Source of the DNA: a virus
Virus record (IMG/VR): IMGVR_UViG_3300049919_000150
Span: 1-45,171 of that record
DNA: 45,171 bases
Direction: 5' to 3' (one strand)
Shown: positions 16,701 to 25,122 of the stretch, one piece after another
Layout of the letters: each line of letters begins with the position of its first letter
Position numbering within the stretch: the first letter of the stretch is position 1
Made by a program: the position numbers and the translations under genes
Notes under the pieces: generated by a model
The model's database searches: none
Told to the model about the DNA's origin: nothing
What the model saw: only the letters and a program-made list of their open reading frames with translations

Positions 16701-19688
16701 AGACACGAGCAAGTAGATATTAACATTGATATTGTAAAAGATATAAAATTAAATGTTAGAGATTTGACAGTCGAACAAGTTCACAGTCTTGCAGACTTGA
16801 CTCGCTCAATTTTTGAAAACGCAAAAAATAAAAACAAAATATCAACAGACAAAGCAAACGATAAGACTACTCAAACGATTGATAATGTGCGAAGTGAAAT
16901 GACTTCAGAGTTGACAAAAAAACCTGGGTATGATTCGACAAGATATGATGATGCAGATATAGATAATGGGTGGCTTTCTAATCTTTGGACCAATAGTGTT
17001 CAAGAAAGTTTAGGTAAAGCATCAGCTCATTTTAACAGATTTTCATTTATTGCTGAAAAGCTTGGACCAACATTTAACAAGCTAATAGTCGATCCGTTGT
17101 TTAAATCTGAAAATCACTCCGCGTTTGTGAGAAAACAATTTAAACAAAAACTTGCAGAAAAACTTATTGCAATTTTACCAGACTATCGAAAGTTAGAACG
17201 TAACATTGTAGTTATTTCTGAGTTAGCTAAAATTAACAATGAGTCAGGTAAACAGCTTTTTAAAGACGGTAAAGTTACTGAAGCTCAACTATTATCTATT
17301 GGTTTAAATTCAATGAATGAAAACAACAGACAATGGCTTCGTCAAACTCTTGGAAAAAGTGATGTTGAAATTACTAAAATTCTAGAAACACATTTGACAG
17401 ACAAACACTTTGAAGCAATTGCCGAAATTGGTAAATTTTTTGCCGAAGAACTAAATCCTTACCGTAAGGAGCAACTTAGAAAAAATAATAGAAATATAGC
17501 ACCTGATAAAAAATTAGAAGGTAGTGTAAAGTTTAATGGAAAAGAATACAGTGAAATGTATTACCCTGTGATGACTAATGAAATGTTAATGAGTTCTGCA
17601 GAATTAATGTCAAACTCAATTGATGTAGGTAAAATGATGCGAGGTGATTATTCAAACGTAAATAGTCCGTTTACTGATACAACTTTTAATACTCACAATA
17701 TTGAAGCAACTGGTGCTAGTAAATTTAGAAATCTAAGTTTTGATTTAGACATCATAGGTAGAACAATCGACTCAACTGTTCACGATAGTGTCATGTACCA
17801 ACCAACATCGGATGCGTTGAAGGTTTTAAGTGATCCTGAAATTCAGAAGCACATTGTAAACACTGTAGGTATGAACAATTACCAGTTTGCTTTACTTGAG
17901 CCAATTGGGAGGCTTGTTAAAAATCAAACTTCTGATTCACACAAGGGCGCATTAAACACAATGTTAAAATATTTATATGGATCATCATCAGCTCACTTTT
18001 TGGGGTATAACAAAAACACACTGTTAAACCAAATGGGATCAGTACCTTTAATGGCTACTAACTTAATTCAAGGTGGTGATAATGGTATTAAATATTTTAC
18101 TAACAGTTTAGCTAGGCACACCTTAGACCCTTTAGAAATGTACCGAACAATCAATGAGATTGTAAAAAGTGGTGACCCAGAATTTGTTAACAAATTTGAA
18201 AAAGAAATAGATTTAATTCCAAGTAAAATGAGAGAACTGTCAAATCTCCCTGAGAACATGACACTTGAACAATACAATAATGCTTTTCAAGAAACCATGA
18301 ATACTGTTGTCGGTACAGGACTGACAGGATTAAGACACGTTTCGCTTTGGTTGAACACTGTCCACTTCGATGCTGCATACCAACAGGCCATCAATGGAGA
18401 CGCTCATGGAGTTAAAGGTGGCGATTCCAACGCTGCACTTGAGTATGCCAATAAACAAAATCGAATGACGCTTGAAACAGAGTCAATTTTAGATCGTCCA
18501 AGTTATAGATATGAACCATTAGCTATGTTAATTGGAGGGTTCATGCTTAACCAAGGTAATTTAATTTATAACAATGTCGTTCACAGAGGTGTTGATAAAG
18601 CATTTGATTATCAGGCTAACATTACGAAAAAAGAATTTTTACAGGGCGTAAGCACGGCTCTTGCTGCGACAATGGCTGGGTCAGCATTGACGATGACATT
18701 GAAACAAGTTCTCTCTGAACAAGAAGACATAAGCGTTGATGAGTTCATAATTGAGTCAGGACTTAAAGATACTTTTGGGGCAAATCAGTTAATTAGAGAT
18801 TATAAAAACTACGACAGACGAGACACTAGATCGTCGAACGTAATCGTACAAATGGGTCAGCTTGGTTCCAACATAATAAAAGGTCTTACTAAAAACATAA
18901 AAGAAGACGCAGATTTTACAGACAAACAAGCAGAGGATTATTCTCGACTTATTGGAATGATGACTGGAGCTATTCCGGCCAAGGGGGTCAAACTTTTTAC
19001 AGGAACCGTCTTGGATTTGGTAGAACTTCTTGCTGACGCACCTAATGAGTTCCAATCAGACGACCCAGTAGTTCAAAACATAAACGCTGAAGTCACTAAA
19101 TATAATGAAACTGAAACAGATCCTAGAAAGAAAAGAATTAACAATCATGTTATCAATTTAACTTCATCAAAAACTTTAAGAGATAATTCTACTGGAAATT
19201 TTATCACAGTGCGTGACTCTGAACTACCAGTTGAAATTACATCGGAAGATAATGCTGCAATCAAAGTAGGGACTGAAGTTATCAAGCAATATCGCAAGAA
19301 CTTCGACCATACTAATACAATGATGGATCAATCTGCGTGGTCAAAGATTGTATTAAATTATCCAGAGCTGCACCTTCCTGAAGATATAAAAAAGTCGTCA
19401 GAGGGTGATCAATATAAGGCTGCTTGGAAGTATTATGGTGAGATAGCTGGTAAATTAAAGACCGCACACTTGGACGTAAGTCTTGATAATATGTACGCTG
19501 CGCAAATTTTCGGTGATAATTTTACAGCATTTGAAGACTTAAAAGGTACAGATCAGGTTGGGAATTTGACAAAGGGTACAGAGTTTGAAGGAACATCTAT
19601 GACTAAGGATGAACTTTTAACCGCAATCCAATCTAATCTTGGTAAATTAGTAGAACCTTCAGTGAATATAATAACGAGTGAAAAATAA
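13770..19688 (+). CDS. Giant internal virion/ejection protein (1972 aa)
   Basis: This is the largest gene in the window. Its place after the gp14- and gp15-like genes and before the fibres is that of T7 gp16, but it is about 1.4 times as long. Residues 172-218 are a long Gly/Ala/Val hydrophobic stretch that could insert in the inner membrane, and a second lies near 1627-1645. Residues about 710-785 (LPEDLQHLAQDKRLKKHG, then VAKALGHSDAQSMLEHLTY) resemble a helical domain recurrent in large polyvalent phage virion proteins. No lytic transglycosylase motif is apparent at the N-terminus, unlike T7 gp16. The C-terminal third is helical. Two ATGs stand in tandem at the start. Confidence 0.75.
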   Translation: MMFSTDENEVDKTKAIESKDIALSTGSDESEIYNNYEYAKTVNKPEPVRLTPIVQDYSDRSPQNAAAIKDDHKSLSILERIGGSLKSFNRSDENRDLNEEYLASLLDKTHPNISSVLFDKRDVTQRLQYIHEKENEMSQIPDYAQGSLTLEGVSALSGMAGDLVDTASENYGKIAVGGVVGLGLSAIPATAVNAIPIVGQVASAAIAGSGFLSGTALTYHSINALNMAKTSAGAVVRSAMIDKNPAFVGMADEDLANLSLGVGAIAGGLEFALTKGYSAAKKLGQIVSGKTAKTAQQMVFDKMVTNLLDNPTLADKLIKVGRNVGQGSLINSVQDFASFYAEEGAKDGNFFVTDYTPDQWVRLLDRQIVGVGTSVAASGIAYTYGYGKQSISNKIDNKRSIIQRAKDAIVPPTTIKDPTIVQAEILLSEKHTQDHSQLLSLKDSILAHNEVESKLTIKDSAVIGEIKNHTIPMQNVFINPVDIEHMSDRQKAQLEKSLGITLGDDVVQIPLKQAVDISKTNPELLDHIVADVSQNSLTATKELVNRVEAKRSKLEILKNNLKNSVDPKEIIAIQKNITEIEKLSDYSYDTREEYKNRPMVDSMYEHNLDPKVMADMESARNKSIQEATDAINEESRKTIKTEMNVMNEHWDVKSELDLKDNDSRIATSVKFTDSNYKPTGEVAQALKIAYPEKNLSELKDAHHGVKESSPLAIDPRTLPEDLQHLAQDKRLKKHGVFKKGGFNFNGYDEVAKALGHSDAQSMLEHLTYSDTKQELLNKMFEKNQSDAYDVAVKNYSPNEQTYVNKLKEAGNLALKEFKHRMENKPTGVLKQISQLGKNIYPSDNKKSLSFYVDEVIQGTKYSDLRPEVFRKNNESHGRKAAEQLSKGNILESTSHKYRQAFNILSEVESFIQKKSIDGKLKYIKKNILSSDGMQILDKAGPKYIDIVNEIKDIIDFNPKKNNINAQQLLDSIQSMIGRHEQVDINIDIVKDIKLNVRDLTVEQVHSLADLTRSIFENAKNKNKISTDKANDKTTQTIDNVRSEMTSELTKKPGYDSTRYDDADIDNGWLSNLWTNSVQESLGKASAHFNRFSFIAEKLGPTFNKLIVDPLFKSENHSAFVRKQFKQKLAEKLIAILPDYRKLERNIVVISELAKINNESGKQLFKDGKVTEAQLLSIGLNSMNENNRQWLRQTLGKSDVEITKILETHLTDKHFEAIAEIGKFFAEELNPYRKEQLRKNNRNIAPDKKLEGSVKFNGKEYSEMYYPVMTNEMLMSSAELMSNSIDVGKMMRGDYSNVNSPFTDTTFNTHNIEATGASKFRNLSFDLDIIGRTIDSTVHDSVMYQPTSDALKVLSDPEIQKHIVNTVGMNNYQFALLEPIGRLVKNQTSDSHKGALNTMLKYLYGSSSAHFLGYNKNTLLNQMGSVPLMATNLIQGGDNGIKYFTNSLARHTLDPLEMYRTINEIVKSGDPEFVNKFEKEIDLIPSKMRELSNLPENMTLEQYNNAFQETMNTVVGTGLTGLRHVSLWLNTVHFDAAYQQAINGDAHGVKGGDSNAALEYANKQNRMTLETESILDRPSYRYEPLAMLIGGFMLNQGNLIYNNVVHRGVDKAFDYQANITKKEFLQGVSTALAATMAGSALTMTLKQVLSEQEDISVDEFIIESGLKDTFGANQLIRDYKNYDRRDTRSSNVIVQMGQLGSNIIKGLTKNIKEDADFTDKQAEDYSRLIGMMTGAIPAKGVKLFTGTVLDLVELLADAPNEFQSDDPVVQNINAEVTKYNETETDPRKKRINNHVINLTSSKTLRDNSTGNFITVRDSELPVEITSEDNAAIKVGTEVIKQYRKNFDHTNTMMDQSAWSKIVLNYPELHLPEDIKKSSEGDQYKAAWKYYGEIAGKLKTAHLDVSLDNMYAAQIFGDNFTAFEDLKGTDQVGNLTKGTEFEGTSMTKDELLTAIQSNLGKLVEPSVNIITSEK

Positions 19689-19725
19689 GTTTGACTAAAC
19701 CCAGACAATACTCAAGGATTTAAAC

Positions 19726-21039
19726 ATGATCAATAATTACACCGACTTTGTAAGTTATTTAGGGAATGGAACGCAATCAATTTACACGTTTCCATTTCGG
19801 ATTACAAAGACCGAACAGATCCTCGTTATGGTTTTCGACACGCTTTTAAACACACTGATTTTTTCTGAAAAGGGAAATGTTGGTGTAAATATATCGGCTG
19901 TTAATTTTGAACCATTGACAGGGACTGGATCAATTACATTACCTGCGAATCTTCCTATTAATCAAAAGTTAATTATAAAACTTTCGATGGAAGAAGCGAA
20001 ACAGGAATCTCAATTTCGCGAACAATCAGATTATAAATTACGAAATATTGAATCAGCTTTAGATGCAGTAATTTTAAATGTTCAGCGGTTGTTTGAAAAA
20101 TCTAAGCGCAGCTTTGGGTTTGACGATAAAGCCAGCTATACAGTCGGATTGAATACTCAGATTCCATTATTGCCAATACCGAATGGTATTCCGATCATGG
20201 ATAATACAGGCACGAACATGACGATGATTGATTCTGCGACTTTGATTGCAGCTTCAGGTGCTGGAGTTCCTGCAGGTGGTTTGGATGAACAAGTTCTGGG
20301 TAACACAGCAGGTACAGCTGTCTGGAAAGATTATGCGTACAGCGGATTCTCAGCACGTTTCGGATCACTGTTTAATTCGACAAGTCTTAATGACACTTTA
20401 ACTAAAATTTTAAACATTACATACGCACCTCCCACGATTTCATTATCTGGGACTGGTGCTACACTTCGTGAAAAGGGAACAGTCGTTCCATCAGTCACAC
20501 TGACTGCAAATTACAACGATGTTTCAAACCCAATTGTTGCACCATTAACAATGCAGCGAAATGGTTTGGATATTTACACAAACGCTGCAGTAATTGCGAC
20601 AGGTGGATCAGACGCTCTTGTGTACTCAACTCCGTTTTCAGACACCACGTCATTTACTGCCAAGGTAGGTGATGGTACGACTTTGGTTACGAGTAACACT
20701 GTTACATACCCTTTCGTGTATCCATATTACTACGGTGCAGGTGTAGCGGCTTTGACAAATGTTGGTATCGCAGCATTGATTAAACAAATCATCACTCAGA
20801 CCAATACTGCTCCAAGAAATTTTACAGCAGCGAATGGTAACAAATTATATTTCTCATACCCAACAGCTTACCCAGCTTTGACATCAATTTTGGATGTCAG
20901 TAATTTTGAGACAATTACAGACTGGACAGCTCGGACAGTTATTATAACAGGGTTAGATGCGACAGCGCAGAGTTACAGAGTTTATGAATTTAACAATCCG
21001 GTAATCGCAGGAAGCTACGATTATACATTTAAAATTTAA
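19726..21039 (+). CDS. Tail fibre protein with T7 gp17-like N-terminal anchor
   Basis: Residues 1-120 (NGTQSIYTFPFRITKTEQI, then LPANLPINQKLIIKLSMEEAKQ, then SDYKLRNIESALDAVILNVQRL) match the N-terminal anchor that attaches T7-type fibres to the nozzle. A linker and a middle block follow (FSARFGSLFNSTSLNDTLTKIL, then GATLREKGT), then a C-terminal domain from about residue 333 (PYYYGAGVAALT to YEFNNPVIAGSYDYTFKI). Middle and C-terminal modules recur in the genes at 21052 and, more divergently, 22670. The protein should be the primary receptor-binding fibre or the base on which the other fibre proteins assemble. A 37-base gap with a TTGACT box precedes it. Confidence 0.82.
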   Translation: MINNYTDFVSYLGNGTQSIYTFPFRITKTEQILVMVFDTLLNTLIFSEKGNVGVNISAVNFEPLTGTGSITLPANLPINQKLIIKLSMEEAKQESQFREQSDYKLRNIESALDAVILNVQRLFEKSKRSFGFDDKASYTVGLNTQIPLLPIPNGIPIMDNTGTNMTMIDSATLIAASGAGVPAGGLDEQVLGNTAGTAVWKDYAYSGFSARFGSLFNSTSLNDTLTKILNITYAPPTISLSGTGATLREKGTVVPSVTLTANYNDVSNPIVAPLTMQRNGLDIYTNAAVIATGGSDALVYSTPFSDTTSFTAKVGDGTTLVTSNTVTYPFVYPYYYGAGVAALTNVGIAALIKQIITQTNTAPRNFTAANGNKLYFSYPTAYPALTSILDVSNFETITDWTARTVIITGLDATAQSYRVYEFNNPVIAGSYDYTFKI

Positions 21040-21051
21040 CAGGAGGTTTTT

Positions 21052-21999
21052 ATGGGTATTCCATTAGGTTCGAGTTTTACAGTCAACGTAGGTCTTCCAC
21101 TTGATGATCGTTTAGTTGTTTTAGATTTAACAGCGCGTGATGCGATCTTGGCCGGACGACGATATGAAGGTATGCAAGTTTATGTTAAATCTGACACGAA
21201 CACTTACACCCTTAAAGGTGGTTTATTAAACGCATCTTGGGCTGTAGCAAGTGGTGGCGGTGGAGCTTCTTTTACTGGAAGCACAGGATACTCGACACGA
21301 TTTAATGAAGCGATTGATGCTTCGACATTACAATTAGCTGTCGATAATATTTTAAAATTCGGGTATGTACCTCCGGCAATTTCGGCAAGTGGTGCAGGTT
21401 CTGGTACACTTCGCGAGCGCGGTGATACGCAACCAAGTGCTGCACTTTCTGCAACGACAACTAAAACATCACGCGACATTCAACGTGTGGAGTTCTTCCG
21501 TGGAGCCACTTCAATATTTGTAAGTGATCCAGTTGCAGCTCCAACAGGTGGATTAGTCAACTACACAGACAATACTCCATTCAGCAACAATGTTACATAC
21601 ACGGCACAGGTCACAGATATTGTCGGAGTTCCAGCGGCAACGACTGTGACAAGTAACTCTGTGAATTATAACTTTGTTTATCCATATTACTTTGGCGCAG
21701 GTGCGGTTGGTTTAACTCCAGCGGCAGTGAGCGCATTGACGAAACAGATTATTAATTCAACTACAAATGCGAACAGATCATTTACTGCGACAAGCGGTCA
21801 GGTTTATTACTTCGCATATCCAGCAGCGTACCCAGCATTGACTTCAATCTTGGATGCGAATGGTTTTGAAGTTATAACTGATTGGACTGCTACGACAGGA
21901 AACATTGTTGGTCTTGATACGACTTCACAGTCGTACAGAATTTATGAGTTCAACAATCCTGTAGTGGCCGGAACAACATCGTTCACATTTAAGCAATAG
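21052..21999 (+). CDS. Modular tail appendage protein A
   Basis: The 315-residue protein starts after a perfect AGGAGG (21041-21046). Its N-terminal module of about 70 residues (GIPLGSSFTVN, LDDRLVVLDLTARDAILAG, RRYEGMQVYV, YTLKGG) recurs at 22010 and 23621. A Gly-rich hinge leads to a middle block with TLRERGD and a C-terminal domain (PYYFGAGAVGLT to YEFNNPVVAGTTSFTFKQ) that is a clear paralogue of the fibre at 19726. It is probably a secondary fibre or fibre tip subunit. Enzymatic residues are not visible. Confidence 0.7.
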   Translation: MGIPLGSSFTVNVGLPLDDRLVVLDLTARDAILAGRRYEGMQVYVKSDTNTYTLKGGLLNASWAVASGGGGASFTGSTGYSTRFNEAIDASTLQLAVDNILKFGYVPPAISASGAGSGTLRERGDTQPSAALSATTTKTSRDIQRVEFFRGATSIFVSDPVAAPTGGLVNYTDNTPFSNNVTYTAQVTDIVGVPAATTVTSNSVNYNFVYPYYFGAGAVGLTPAAVSALTKQIINSTTNANRSFTATSGQVYYFAYPAAYPALTSILDANGFEVITDWTATTGNIVGLDTTSQSYRIYEFNNPVVAGTTSFTFKQ

Positions 22000-22009
22000 G
22001 AAGTAGACA

Positions 22010-22660
22010 ATGGGAATACCTTTAAGTTCGAGTTTCACAGTTAATGCAGCATTACCACTCGATGATCGGGTTGTAACTGCTACGCTTTTCACTCGTGATG
22101 CGATCTTAGCGGGTCGAAGATTCCAAGGTATGCAGGTTCACTGTTTGGCTGATTCTAAAAATTATCAGCTTCAGGGTGGTATTGCGAACGTGAACTGGAC
22201 TGAAGTCGGGACAGGTTCCGGCGGTGGTTCAGGGATTCAGATTACGATAAATTCTTTTGTTGGTGATGCGATACAGACAGTATTTACTCTCACGATTGCG
22301 CCATTGTCGAACTGGGTTGATGTATTTATATCTGGAGTTTATCAGCATAAATCGACATATTCGATTGCTGGTACGACTTTGACATTTACAACACCTCCAC
22401 CGGATTTAACAGACATTGAAGTGAATATGAAGGTCCCAACAATTTACACAGCGTTGGTTTTACATACTTATGTTGGTGATGGACTTCAGACAGTGTTTAC
22501 ATTATTGGTTGCACCAACAAACGCGAATTTTACAAGTGTTTATATTTCAGGTGCATACCAGAATAAAAATTCATACACTGTTTCAGGGACCACTTTGACT
22601 TTCTCAGTGGCTCCACCAAGTACGTTAGATATTGAAGTAATGGTTATTAAAAATTTATAG
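22010..22660 (+). CDS. Modular tail appendage protein B with two internal repeats
   Basis: The 216-residue protein has the same N-terminal module as its neighbour (GIPLSSSFTVNAALPLDDR, TRDAILAGRRFQGMQV). The middle and C-terminal domains are replaced by two tandem copies of a roughly 70-residue beta repeat. The repeats share VGDAIQTVFTLTIAP / VGDGLQTVFTLLVAP, then ISGVYQHKSTYSIAGTTLTF / ISGAYQNKNSYTVSGTTLTF and a closing IEV. This repeat is common in phage fibres as a structural spacer. The gene is probably a fibre shaft or adaptor. Confidence 0.65.
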   Translation: MGIPLSSSFTVNAALPLDDRVVTATLFTRDAILAGRRFQGMQVHCLADSKNYQLQGGIANVNWTEVGTGSGGGSGIQITINSFVGDAIQTVFTLTIAPLSNWVDVFISGVYQHKSTYSIAGTTLTFTTPPPDLTDIEVNMKVPTIYTALVLHTYVGDGLQTVFTLLVAPTNANFTSVYISGAYQNKNSYTVSGTTLTFSVAPPSTLDIEVMVIKNL

Positions 22661-22669
22661 GGGTGATAT

Positions 22670-23611
22670 ATGGCTTTAACAAAAATTCCTGATGTAATGT
22701 TGGTTAGCGGTGGAGGCGGAGGCGGCGGTGGAGTCACCTACACTCCTCTAAATAAACAATGGTCTGTCAGATTCCAAGAGAAGATCACAGCGACAACTTT
22801 AGATGATTTTGCTACTGCGATGACGAACCCTTCGTATGAAGAAGACACTATCAGCACTGGAATAAATTGTGTGACTTCTGGACCACAGCTAGTCGTAGTG
22901 ACTTCTACTGGTGAAAGAAACTTAATTTTTGAAAGAACTGCTTCAATTATTGCGACTGGCATGGATTTCAATTTAGAAATGTATCCAAAAATCAAAAGTA
23001 ATTTTTTAACTAATGTAAATTTAAACTCACTGTATATTGGGTCAGCTCCAGCTGTTTTACAAACTGATGTGGGTGTAGCAGCAGGTGATATTGATACAAT
23101 TTATTACCCTTTGTTTAACGTACCTGCAACACCTACAGGAAGTTCGCCAAATCCGAATACTGTGTACATAGATTTCGTGGACAGCTCTGCTAACCCATCA
23201 TATGTCCCAGAGTGGACATTTATTAATTCAAATCCACCATCTGGTGCTGGATCATTTACAAATATGTATTTTAAATATCCAACATTCTTAGGTTGCGCAC
23301 CAGTCGCAACAGCTCCAATTTATACGACATTTGCTCAGAAGAAATTTACATTAGATAGTTATCGTCACACTGATGCTGAACTGTTTGATTTCACTTGCAC
23401 GAATGAGGGTGACAGAGCATTTATTTTGTTAAGCCCTTTCGATGGAGTAATTACTTCAATTAACGATGCAAATGGGTTTAATATATTTAGTGACTGGACT
23501 GTTTCATTTTTAAATATTACTTGTGATGATGGTGAAGTAATTCAATATCGAAAGTATATTTATAATAATCCTTTACCAGTCGGAACTGTTTCATTTACTA
23601 TAAAATCATAG
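22670..23611 (+). CDS. Modular tail appendage protein C
   Basis: The 313-residue protein has a short N-terminus with a run of eight glycines (a flexible hinge). A block follows that resembles the middle module of the 19726 and 21052 proteins (WSVRFQEKITATTLDDFATAM, then GERNLIFERTA). The C-terminus (VITSINDANGFNIFSDWTVS to YIYNNPLPVGTVSFTIKS) is a divergent copy of their C-terminal domain. It lacks the shared N-terminal attachment module. A GGGG site precedes ATG 22670. It is likely another fibre subunit or receptor-binding variant. Confidence 0.65.
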   Translation: MALTKIPDVMLVSGGGGGGGGVTYTPLNKQWSVRFQEKITATTLDDFATAMTNPSYEEDTISTGINCVTSGPQLVVVTSTGERNLIFERTASIIATGMDFNLEMYPKIKSNFLTNVNLNSLYIGSAPAVLQTDVGVAAGDIDTIYYPLFNVPATPTGSSPNPNTVYIDFVDSSANPSYVPEWTFINSNPPSGAGSFTNMYFKYPTFLGCAPVATAPIYTTFAQKKFTLDSYRHTDAELFDFTCTNEGDRAFILLSPFDGVITSINDANGFNIFSDWTVSFLNITCDDGEVIQYRKYIYNNPLPVGTVSFTIKS

Positions 23612-23620
23612 GAGAATATC

Positions 23621-24343
23621 ATGGGTATTAAAACACACTCTGGGTTCGAGATTCTAACACCGACCCCTTTGGATTTAAGAGTTCAGACTGCAACAACGAT
23701 CACTCGTGATGCGATTCCTGCAATCAAACGATATGAAGGTATGCAAGTATATGTTATTGCTGACACTAAGACTTACGTCCTTAAGGGTGGGGTTTTAAAT
23801 GCTAACTGGGTTGAACTTGGAGCTGCGGGTGGCGGTGGTGGAGCATTGTATGATTTCTGCTGCACACAAGGTCCTTTGGACTTAGGTACAACAATACCAA
23901 GTGACAATGTCGGTGCTGTTGTAAACATGTTTCAAGATGTTCAATGGAATATTGGAAGTATTTACAACACGACAACAGGTCGTATAACTTTACCTGTTGA
24001 TGGTATATTAAGTTTAAATTTAGTAAGTTTATTTCCCCCTGCTACATGGGGGTCAGGTGCTATTACTGGATTTGCAATATGGAAAACAAATTTCTTTGGT
24101 GGTGTTGGTGCAACTCTTGAAAAAATTGCAGGAAGAAATATTCGCGATGCAATCATAAATACTCGAATGTACGTTGATGCAACAAATGTGAAAGTAAAAG
24201 GTTTGGCTGGAGATGTATTCATTCCTGCAGTTTTTCAAAACTCAGGCGCATCATTAGTTTTAGGTGGTTCAACACCTTCAGGTACGACAGGTACGACAAA
24301 TAACGCTAACTCGTACATTCAGGGAAGTCTGGTTCCAACTTAA
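23621..24343 (+). CDS. Modular tail appendage protein D
   Basis: Residues 1-75 repeat the N-terminal module (LDLRVQTATTITRDAI, KRYEGMQVYVIADTKTYVLK, GGVLNANWVELG). A Gly hinge follows, then a different C-terminal domain of about 160 residues, with WNIGSIYNTTTGRITLPVDG and a Gly/Ser/Thr-rich end. The latter resembles small C1q/TNF-like or jelly-roll fibre tips by strand pattern only. It begins after a GGAG site. Swapping of tip domains behind one shared module is the likely reason for the family. Confidence 0.65.
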   Translation: MGIKTHSGFEILTPTPLDLRVQTATTITRDAIPAIKRYEGMQVYVIADTKTYVLKGGVLNANWVELGAAGGGGGALYDFCCTQGPLDLGTTIPSDNVGAVVNMFQDVQWNIGSIYNTTTGRITLPVDGILSLNLVSLFPPATWGSGAITGFAIWKTNFFGGVGATLEKIAGRNIRDAIINTRMYVDATNVKVKGLAGDVFIPAVFQNSGASLVLGGSTPSGTTGTTNNANSYIQGSLVPT

Positions 24344-24344
24344 C

Positions 24345-24551
24345 ATGAACAAAATAACTGAAAGCACCTTTGTACCAATTAGTCTCTTGATCACAATCAT
24401 TGGTGCTACAGTTTATGTAAGTTTTGCAATGGCAAAGCTTGATAATGTTTTAGCGAATGATTTGAAACAGGATCAGAAAATTGAAGGACAGTTTAGTTTA
24501 TTGTTGGACATTCGTGACCGACTTATTAGGTTGGAAGAAAAGAGAAGATAA
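24345..24551 (+). CDS. Small membrane protein, possible holin
   Basis: ATG 24345 is one base after the previous stop; a longer frame from 24264 would run inside the fibre gene and is not favoured. The 68-residue protein has one transmembrane helix (FVPISLLITIIGATVYVSFAMA, about residues 9-29) and a C-terminal charged coiled-coil (LKQDQKIEGQFSLLLDIRDRLIRLEEKRR region). Single-span phage proteins of this size between tail and lysis genes are often holins or holin regulators. Topology alone cannot prove it. Confidence 0.5.
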   Translation: MNKITESTFVPISLLITIIGATVYVSFAMAKLDNVLANDLKQDQKIEGQFSLLLDIRDRLIRLEEKRR

Positions 24552-25120
24552 TGTCAATGGATGGATTAAAACTTTGGTCACAATTACGAACGATAAATGT
24601 TTCTGAATATCCACAAGGTAAACAGAATGTAACATCAACTGTTCAAGGTTTAAAAAATGGAATGGATGTTTACGTTTTAAATTCTTCAGCGGGTGGTATA
24701 GGACAAACTGAAATCGTAAGTGGTCTTTCAGGTCCAGTCGATGTAAGTAACATCGGTGGAATAAATTCACTTGCAGTTCGGATCACTGATTTAGTTTTAA
24801 GTCATCTTTCTGATTCAATTGGAATTGGCGCGAATGGTGTGATCGTAAGTGATGCAGCACCATTCCCAGTAAAATTAATCCCAGCACCTTCGACTGTGAC
24901 TTTAAATGCAACGTCAACTGTAAAGACTGCGAATTATACTGAACCTGCAAATGCTCTAAATATTACAATCATTTGTGATTCAGGATCATGCAGTTTAAGT
25001 GGTGGTCGAGTTTTAACATCAGGTGAGTCAATGACATTTAGCGCACCAAATGGTTATCAACTTTCAGCATTTGCTGTGACTTTTATTTCAGGACAATTTA
25101 CGATTAACGTAGTGAGGTAA
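24551..25120 (+). CDS. Putative structural/surface protein (189 aa)
   Basis: The start overlaps the previous stop (TAATG); a second ATG is six bases on. The protein is Ser/Thr/Gly/Val-rich with beta-strand pattern. The N-terminus is SMDGLKLWSQLRTINVSEYP. The segment ISDAAPFPVKLIPAP-like (VSDAAPFPVKLIPAP) is of a kind seen in phage tail accessory proteins, and a C-terminal CDSGSCSLSGG contains a cysteine pair. I recognise no defined family. It is translationally linked to the secreted-type protein downstream. Confidence 0.5.
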   Translation: MSMDGLKLWSQLRTINVSEYPQGKQNVTSTVQGLKNGMDVYVLNSSAGGIGQTEIVSGLSGPVDVSNIGGINSLAVRITDLVLSHLSDSIGIGANGVIVSDAAPFPVKLIPAPSTVTLNATSTVKTANYTEPANALNITIICDSGSCSLSGGRVLTSGESMTFSAPNGYQLSAFAVTFISGQFTINVVR

Positions 25121-25122
25121 CT

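Noticed and set aside
19726-23611. Diversity-generating retroelement template/variable repeats in the fibre paralogues
   Set aside because: The similar C-terminal ends differ at all base types, not only at adenines, and there is no reverse transcriptase gene in the window.
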